From: CAZRIT01 sp964600225
GTDB taxonomy: Bacteria; Bacillota; Clostridia; Christensenellales; CAG-138
Direction of reading: 5' to 3'
Assembly: GCA_964600225.1 (NCBI GenBank)
Contig: CAZRIT010000069.1
Span: 1-9,822 of the forward strand
Length of the DNA: 9,822 nt
Below are positions 5,522-9,822 of this stretch, in pieces. The notes below the pieces were generated by a model. It saw only the letters and a program-made list of their open reading frames with translations. It was not told the DNA's origin and did not search any database. The stretch's first letter is position 1, and each line of letters begins with the position of its first letter. A program made the translations under genes and the position numbers.

Positions 5522-6970
5522 ATGAATCAGCCCGCAAAAAGGCCGTTCGATTTCCCCTTCGTACGCATTGTGCGCAGCGGGCTGTTGATGCTCATCCCCG
5601 TGCTGATGGTGGGTTCTGTCGCACTGATTCTCCGAAGCCTGCCGATTGCCGCCTATCAGCGCTTCATTGCGGAGTTTGCCGCAGGGCTGCTTTACACCCT
5701 GTTTTCCTTTATATACAACGCCACCTTCGGGATGCTATCAGTCTATATGGTCGTCTGCCTTGCTTACAGCGCCACGCAGCAGCGCCAGCAGGGCGTGCAT
5801 GTGCTCGGCATCGTCTCCGCGGCGCTTGCGGCGTTTCTGATCTCCGTCGGCTTTTTGACGGAATCCTTCCAGCTTTCCTCCTTCAGCGCGGTGGGTATGT
5901 TTACCGCCATCATCTGCGGCACCGCGGCGCCCGCTTTCTACATGTTCCTCAGCGCCCGTCTCAAGCCCGCAAAGGTGTTCTTTGACGGCTCGGAGCCGCT
6001 GTACAACCGCGCCATCGAGGCCATCGCGCCGCTTGCCATCGTCTGCCTGCTGTTTGCCGCAGGCAACTTCCTCATCGATACGTTCCTGGGCGTCAGCAAC
6101 TTCTGGGAGCTGTTCTCCAACGCGGTCAACAGGCTGTTTGCGGCCGTCGGGCTGAATTTCTTTGGGGGACTGTTGTACATCCTGCTTTCCAGCGTCATGT
6201 GGTTTTTCGGCATCCATGGCAGCGAAGTGCTGGAGAGCGTGACGACGCATCTGTTTGAGCCCGCCATGGCGGCCAATGCCGCAAGCGCTGCCGTCGGCGC
6301 GGCGCCGACGCAGATCTATACCAAAACCTTCTTTGATGTATTCGTGCTGATGGGCGGGTGCGGCGCGGCGCTGGCGCTGTTGATTGCGCTGCTGCTGTTC
6401 AGCCGCCGCAAAAGCAGCCGATCGCTGGCCAAGATGGCCGCGGGGCCGATGCTGTTCAACATCAACGAGCTGATGGTGTTCGGCCTGCCCATCGTCTACA
6501 ACCCAGTCATGTTCATTCCGTTTATTCTGGCGCCGCTTGCATGCTTTTTGATTTCGGCAGCCGCCATGTCGCTCGGCCTCGTGCCGCTGACGACCGTTTC
6601 GGTCGAGTGGACCACGCCGATCCTCCTTGGCGGCTATCAATCCACGGGCTCCTACGCGGGCTCCGCGCTGCAATTATGCAACCTGATCGTCGCCACGCTC
6701 ATCTACATGCCCTTCGTCAAGCGCAACGACCGCGCCAAAGAGGCGGAGAATCGGGCCAACATCGACCTGCTCATCCGCCTGCAAAAGGAGAACGAGGCAC
6801 AGAACAAAACCGTGCTTTTGACCGATGAGGGCGGCATCGTGGGCAGCATTGCCAAGCAGCTTGTCAACGACCTGCGAGTTGCCATTGTCAACGACGGCCT
6901 GCACATGCTCTACCAGCCGCAAAGCGACGCCGACGGCCTGTGCGTGGGCGCCGAGGCGCTGCTGCGGTGA
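5522..6970 (+). CDS. PTS EIIC (lactose/cellobiose type) fused to the start of an EAL domain, ending at an in-frame TGA
   Basis: The open part is 482 residues. Residues 1-400 form a multi-helix PTS EIIC membrane domain of the lactose/cellobiose family, with the family landmarks WFFGIHG (227-233) and NINELMVFGLP (313-323; the usual NINEP has Leu for Pro). A charged helical linker (about 400-430) leads into a c-di-GMP phosphodiesterase domain beginning near residue 450: LHMLYQPQ, then the catalytic EAL motif at 478-480. Codon 483 is TGA, where the family has Trp (EALLRW). The same frame continues to 7624 with the rest of the domain, giving 700 codons in all. The ATG at 5522 has GGAGG 11 bases upstream. 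No EIIA or EIIB gene is in the window, so a sugar-sensing role is at least as likely as transport. As it stands, this product has an EIIC domain but no working EAL domain. Confidence 0.85.
   Translation: MNQPAKRPFDFPFVRIVRSGLLMLIPVLMVGSVALILRSLPIAAYQRFIAEFAAGLLYTLFSFIYNATFGMLSVYMVVCLAYSATQQRQQGVHVLGIVSAALAAFLISVGFLTESFQLSSFSAVGMFTAIICGTAAPAFYMFLSARLKPAKVFFDGSEPLYNRAIEAIAPLAIVCLLFAAGNFLIDTFLGVSNFWELFSNAVNRLFAAVGLNFFGGLLYILLSSVMWFFGIHGSEVLESVTTHLFEPAMAANAASAAVGAAPTQIYTKTFFDVFVLMGGCGAALALLIALLLFSRRKSSRSLAKMAAGPMLFNINELMVFGLPIVYNPVMFIPFILAPLACFLISAAAMSLGLVPLTTVSVEWTTPILLGGYQSTGSYAGSALQLCNLIVATLIYMPFVKRNDRAKEAENRANIDLLIRLQKENEAQNKTVLLTDEGGIVGSIAKQLVNDLRVAIVNDGLHMLYQPQSDADGLCVGAEALLR
6968..6970 (+). 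other. in-frame TGA at the conserved Trp of EALLRW
   Basis: TGA follows CGG (Arg482) and precedes AAG CAC CCC (KHP), so the frame reads EALLR-stop-KHP where the family commonly has EALLRW followed by a basic residue and HP. One base change from TGG explains it. Other Trp codons in the same gene are TGG (W195, W227, W363), and TGA ends neighbouring genes at 5461-5463, 1974-1976, 647-649 and 4426-4428, so the code is not reassigned. The base after TGA is A, a context reported to favour misreading by tRNA-Trp in E. coli. Confidence 0.9.
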
Positions 6971-7624
6971 AAGCACCCCGCCTTCGGGCCGATCTACCCG
7001 CCGCTTGTCATCAAGCTGGCCGCGGAGGGCGGCTACCTGACGGCGCTGGAAAAGCACATATTCACCCGCGTCAAGGCGGACATGGAACGGCTGGGCCTGG
7101 GCAGGCGCATCAGCATCAATGTGACCGCGCCGACGCTGCAGGACGATGCGTTCATCGCATTCCTGCTGGATACCTTCCCCGAGGCCAGGGCGGGCAATGC
7201 GCCCGTGTGCATTGAAATTACCGAGCAAACGGAGCTTGTCACCAACAGCGCCGTGAGCGAAATGCTCGCCCGCCTGCGAGGCCACGGCTTCCGCCTGGCC
7301 ATCGACGATTTTTCGATGGGCTTCACGTCGCTGAAATACTTGCAGGAGAGCAGCTTTGACGAGGTCAAGCTGGACGGCTCCCTGGTGCAGAGCGTGCTCG
7401 ACAGCCCCAACACCCGCAACATTATCTCCTCCATCGTATACCTGTCCGAATCGCTCGGCTTTTCGGTGCTGGCCGAATTTGTGGAGACGGCCGCGCAGCA
7501 AAAGCAGCTCGAGGCCATCGGCTGCCGCGTTTATCAGGGCTATCTGTTCAGCCGTCCGCTTCCGCCCGATGCGCTGTTTGACTACTGCGCTGCCGCCCAA
7601 AATGCCACGGTCGGCCGACAGTAA
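6971..7624 (+). pseudogene. remainder of the EAL phosphodiesterase domain, beyond the in-frame TGA
   Basis: This stretch continues the preceding frame from K484 to Q700 and holds most of the EAL domain that hydrolyses cyclic-di-GMP. All expected metal and catalytic residues are visible: N533 (SINVT), E565 (IEITE), D595-D596 (IDDFSMG), K616 (VKLDG), E652 (AEFVET) and Q672 (YQGYLFSRP). There are no other stops or frameshifts. Separate translation could begin only at the ATG at 7082 (weak AAGGCGG about 4 bases upstream), giving 180 residues without the EAL motif glutamate, so it should be inactive. The region is therefore meaningful only if TGA is read through, or it is a very recent pseudogene or sequence error. 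It ends 57 bases from the stop of the convergent flavodiiron gene. Confidence 0.8.
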
Positions 7625-7643
7625 CGCCGACCGACCATTCTTT
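7608..7643 (+). terminator. weak terminator-like hairpin between convergent genes
   Basis: CGGTCGG (7608-7614) and CCGACCG (7627-7633) form a 7-bp stem with a 12-base loop overlapping the TAA at 7622-7624. After five bases comes TTCTTT (7638-7643). Read the other way, the hairpin is followed by TGGCATTTTG, so it might serve both converging genes. The T-runs are broken and displaced. Confidence 0.35.
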
Positions 7644-7681
7644 CAATCACTGAATCCGCTTGATCGCTGCCGCTTTGTCCG

Positions 7682-9532
7682 CTATTTAAGCGGTTCAAAG
7701 TCCGATGCGGGATGCTTGCACAGCGGGCAGATAAAATCGCTCGGCAGCGGGTCGCCCTCATACACATACCCGCAGATGGTGCACACCCAGCCCTTCTTCT
7801 TTTCCTCCGCGGGCTGCGGCTTCGGCTTGATATGCTTGGCATAATAATCATAGGTCACCGACGGGCGGTCGGACAGCGCCCTGCACTCTGTGATATCGCA
7901 GACGAACAGCGTGTGCGAGCCGCAATCGACCGTCTGCATCACCCGTCCCGAGATGAGCGCGTTGGCGTACTTTGGCACATACATCAGGCCGTTGGCGCTG
8001 CGTGCGGCGTCGGGATCGTCGGCAAACTTGTCCACGTCCCGCCCGCTTTGGAAGCCGAACCGCCGGAACAGCGCAAACGGCGCATCCTCCGTCAGCACGG
8101 AAACGTTGAGCACGCCCGTTTTGAGAATCATATCGTGCGTCAAATTGGCCTTGTTGACGGAAAGCGCAATGCGGTTGGGCACGCCCGACGCCTGGATGAC
8201 GGTGTTGGTGATACAGCCGTTATCCTTTGTGTCATCTTTGGCCGTCACCACAAACAGCCCGTAGGAAAGCTTGTACAGCGCCTTGGGGTTCACCTCGGCG
8301 GTCGCCTGCCGCTCCGCCCCGCTGTCCGCGGCGGCCTGCGGCATGGTGGCGAGGATGGCCGTAACCAGCGCGTCGATCTCGACCGACTGCGCATCCTTGA
8401 CGCTCGACTTGACGGAAACCGTCTCGTCGAGTATGGTCATGTTTTTGCATCTGCCAAGGATCTCACGCATGAGCTTGCCGCTGGTGGCCGCCCAGGAGCC
8501 GTTTTCGATCAAGGCCACGATGCGGTTTTGGATATTGTGCGCGGCCAGGTCGTTCAACGCATCCTCCATGCGGATGAATATCCCCGCATTGTAGGTGGTC
8601 GATGCAAACACCAGGTGGCTGTACCGAAACGTCGCCGCTACAATCTCCGACGCGGGCTTGACAGATACATCGAACATCGCCGTTTTGACGCCCGCATCCC
8701 GTAGGCGGCACGCAAGGATTTCGGCCGCGTTTTCGGTGTTGCCGTAGACGGAGGCGTACGCAATCATCACGCCGCTTTCCTCTGGCTCATAGCTGCTCCA
8801 TTGACGGTACTTTTCGATGTAATCGCCCGGGTTTTTGCGCCAGACAAAGCCGTGCAGCGGGCAGATCATGGCAATATCCAGCGCCGCGGCCTTCTTCAAA
8901 AGCGCCTGCACCTGATTGCCGTATTTGCCAACGATGTTGCAGTAGTAGCGGCGCGCCTCGTCCAGATAATCGCCCGCAAAATCCACCTCGTCGGCAAAGA
9001 TGGCGCCGTTGAGCGCGCCAAACGTGCCAAAAGCGTCGGCGGAAAAGAGGATGCGGTCGGTCAGGTCATACGTCACCATGACCTCGGGCCAGTGCACCAT
9101 GGGCGCCATGACAAACGTCAGTTTGTGACGGCCCGTCTCCAGCGCGTCACCCTCCGAAACCACCCGCACATTCTGCGTAACCCTGCCGTAGAACTGTTCC
9201 ATCATGGCCTTGGTCTTGGCGTTGCAAACGATCGTCACCTCGGGATAGCGCAGCAACAGCTCGCAAAGCGTGCCCGAGTGATCCGGTTCCATGTGCTGCA
9301 CGATGATATAATCCAGCTTCCTGCCGTTCAACGCATGGCTGAGGTTTTCAAAGAACACGCGGCCAACGGCATTGTCCACCGTGTCGAACAAAACCGTTTG
9401 ATCGTCGTTGAGCAGGTACGCGTTGTAGGAAACGCCGTCGGGCACGGAATAGACGCCTTCAAACATAGCCAATCGGCGGTCGTTCGCGCCGACCCATGTG
9501 AGATCGCTTGTGATGTGTTTGGTGCAATGCAT
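7682..9532 (-). CDS. four-domain flavodiiron protein: diiron core, flavodoxin, flavin reductase, rubredoxin
   Basis: A 616-residue cytoplasmic oxidoreductase expected to reduce O2 to water or NO to N2O, protecting an anaerobe. Domains in order: metallo-beta-lactamase-like diiron core (1-250) with complete ligands H80, E82, D84, H147, D166 and H227 (HMEPDH, VHWPE, SADAFG, PLHG); flavodoxin domain (254-395) with the FMN loop YASVYGNTENAA; flavin-reductase-like split barrel (about 415-565); and a short rubredoxin domain (581-616) with C584, C587, C602 and C605 (CTICG...CPLC). The last two domains resemble Hrb, the separate high-molecular-weight rubredoxin that feeds FprA in Moorella, so here donor and terminal enzyme appear fused and could take electrons from NAD(P)H directly. 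The start at 9532 has AAGGAGG 8 bases upstream, and the gene has its own promoter. The gene looks intact. Confidence 0.93.
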   Translation of the reverse strand: MHCTKHITSDLTWVGANDRRLAMFEGVYSVPDGVSYNAYLLNDDQTVLFDTVDNAVGRVFFENLSHALNGRKLDYIIVQHMEPDHSGTLCELLLRYPEVTIVCNAKTKAMMEQFYGRVTQNVRVVSEGDALETGRHKLTFVMAPMVHWPEVMVTYDLTDRILFSADAFGTFGALNGAIFADEVDFAGDYLDEARRYYCNIVGKYGNQVQALLKKAAALDIAMICPLHGFVWRKNPGDYIEKYRQWSSYEPEESGVMIAYASVYGNTENAAEILACRLRDAGVKTAMFDVSVKPASEIVAATFRYSHLVFASTTYNAGIFIRMEDALNDLAAHNIQNRIVALIENGSWAATSGKLMREILGRCKNMTILDETVSVKSSVKDAQSVEIDALVTAILATMPQAAADSGAERQATAEVNPKALYKLSYGLFVVTAKDDTKDNGCITNTVIQASGVPNRIALSVNKANLTHDMILKTGVLNVSVLTEDAPFALFRRFGFQSGRDVDKFADDPDAARSANGLMYVPKYANALISGRVMQTVDCGSHTLFVCDITECRALSDRPSVTYDYYAKHIKPKPQPAEEKKKGWVCTICGYVYEGDPLPSDFICPLCKHPASDFEPLK

Positions 9533-9575
9533 ACTTGATGCCTCCTTATTGCGGTGTCGGGGATTTGTTTCCTTT

Positions 9576-9604
9576 ATTATACCTGTGTTTCGGCCATAAG
9601 GCAA
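9576..9604 (-). promoter_or_regulatory. sigma-A type promoter of the flavodiiron gene
   Basis: On the minus strand TTGCCT (9604-9599), a 17-base spacer and TATAAT (9581-9576) form a good promoter, with a start near 9569 and a leader of about 37 bases. One arm of the inverted repeat 9592-9602 / 9673-9683 overlaps the -35 element and part of the spacer, a position where a repressor would block transcription. Confidence 0.75.
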
Positions 9605-9683
9605 CAGAAAGCGCACGGCATGTAAAATTTATTCGGAACGCAGCCTGCCACCCGCCGCATCCGCCCACAAAAGCCTTATGGCC
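9592..9683. repeat. 11-base inverted repeat between the flavodiiron gene and tRNA-Gly
   Basis: GGCCATAAGGC (9592-9602) is repeated in reverse complement as GCCTTATGGCC (9673-9683), 70 bases apart. Each arm holds a small GCC-N4-GGC dyad. A second, overlapping pair is GCAACAGAA (9601-9609) and TTCTGTTGC (9758-9766). The left arm covers the flavodiiron -35 region. The arms could be paired operator sites or chance matches. The rest of 9605-9725 shows no gene or further structure that I can support. Confidence 0.5.
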
Positions 9684-9725
9684 TTGCCCGCCATCCCGAA
9701 ATTTGCAAAAATACCAAAACAGGGC

Positions 9726-9754
9726 TTGATTTTTACGCGCGCTTCATGTAAAAT
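9726..9754 (+). promoter_or_regulatory. promoter of tRNA-Gly
   Basis: TTGATT (9726-9731), a 17-base spacer and TAAAAT (9749-9754) precede the tRNA gene. Transcription would start near 9761, leaving a 5' leader of about 8 bases for RNase P to remove. Confidence 0.75.
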
Positions 9755-9768
9755 ACCTTCTGTTGCAT

Positions 9769-9822
9769 GCGGGAGTAGCTCATTTGGTAGAGCGCAGCCT
9801 TGCCAAGGCTGAGGTGGCGGGT
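9769..9822 (+). tRNA. tRNA-Gly (anticodon GCC), cut by the window end
   Basis: The first 54 bases of a tRNA are present: the 5' acceptor strand GCGGGAG, the D arm GCTC...GAGC with the loop ATTTGGTA, then the anticodon arm CAGCC-TTGCCAA-GGCTG with anticodon GCC, which reads the GGC and GGT glycine codons. The variable loop and the start of the T stem (GCGGG, then T) follow. The T loop, the 3' acceptor strand and any encoded CCA lie beyond the window, so acceptor pairing cannot be verified. Confidence 0.93.

Noticed and set aside
6968..6970. A genetic code in which TGA means Trp
   Set aside because: TGA ends uridine kinase, ThiI, the eight-cysteine protein and the peptidoglycan-binding-like protein at the expected lengths, and Trp is TGG elsewhere in the same gene.
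6968..7010. Selenocysteine insertion at the TGA
   Set aside because: The only nearby pairing I see is a short CCCG/CGGG hairpin about 10 bases downstream, not a convincing SECIS. The family position is Trp, not Cys or a redox site, and no selenium genes are in view.
7082..7624. A separate gene starting at the ATG at 7082
   Set aside because: This would begin inside the EAL domain and lack the motif glutamate. The frame and homology continue unbroken from upstream except for the single TGA.
9619..9628. A second promoter on the plus strand using the TAAAAT in CATGTAAAAT
   Set aside because: The same ten bases occur at the tRNA promoter, but here no -35-like hexamer lies 16-18 bases upstream and no gene follows before the tRNA.
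9535..9729. A 64-residue open frame on the plus strand between the flavodiiron gene and the tRNA
   Set aside because: It has no ribosome site, crosses the flavodiiron promoter, and has a composition typical of random sequence.

Overview
The window looks like chromosomal DNA from a GC-rich member of the Firmicutes (Clostridia-like), probably an anaerobe. The reasons are strong AGGAGG-type ribosome sites, a rhodanese-less ThiI paired with a NifZ-type cysteine desulfurase, a lactose/cellobiose-family PTS membrane domain, and a flavodiiron protein carrying reductase and rubredoxin modules. I see no insertion sequence, phage gene or CRISPR array. TGA ends several clearly complete genes, so the standard bacterial code applies.

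Layout. Positions 1-178 hold no gene but fold into a chain of hairpins, one of which works as a terminator for the minus-strand genes ending at 179. On the minus strand, read right to left, come a small eight-cysteine protein (4665-4426), a cysteine desulfurase (4360-3215), ThiI (3170-1974), a membrane-anchored Thr/Pro-repeat protein (1901-1485), uridine kinase (1330-647) and a three-helix membrane protein (607-179). Promoter-like sites precede the desulfurase, the Thr/Pro protein and uridine kinase, suggesting three transcription units. On the plus strand, diverging from the small cysteine protein, a secreted peptidoglycan-binding-like protein (4798-5463) is followed by a PTS EIIC-EAL fusion (5522-7624). 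The fusion is interrupted by an in-frame TGA at 6968-6970. Converging on it from the right is a four-domain flavodiiron protein (9532-7682). The window ends inside a plus-strand tRNA-Gly(GCC) that diverges from it.

How the genes work together. The desulfurase and ThiI form a sulfur-transfer pair for tRNA 4-thiouridine and possibly thiamine. The flavodiiron protein combines the oxygen/NO-reducing core with an Hrb-like electron-delivery module in one chain. The EIIC-EAL protein would couple a sugar-transporter-like membrane domain to cyclic-di-GMP breakdown. Its stop codon falls exactly where the conserved Trp after the EAL motif should be, while every other visible catalytic motif downstream is intact. 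That is the most striking observation here.
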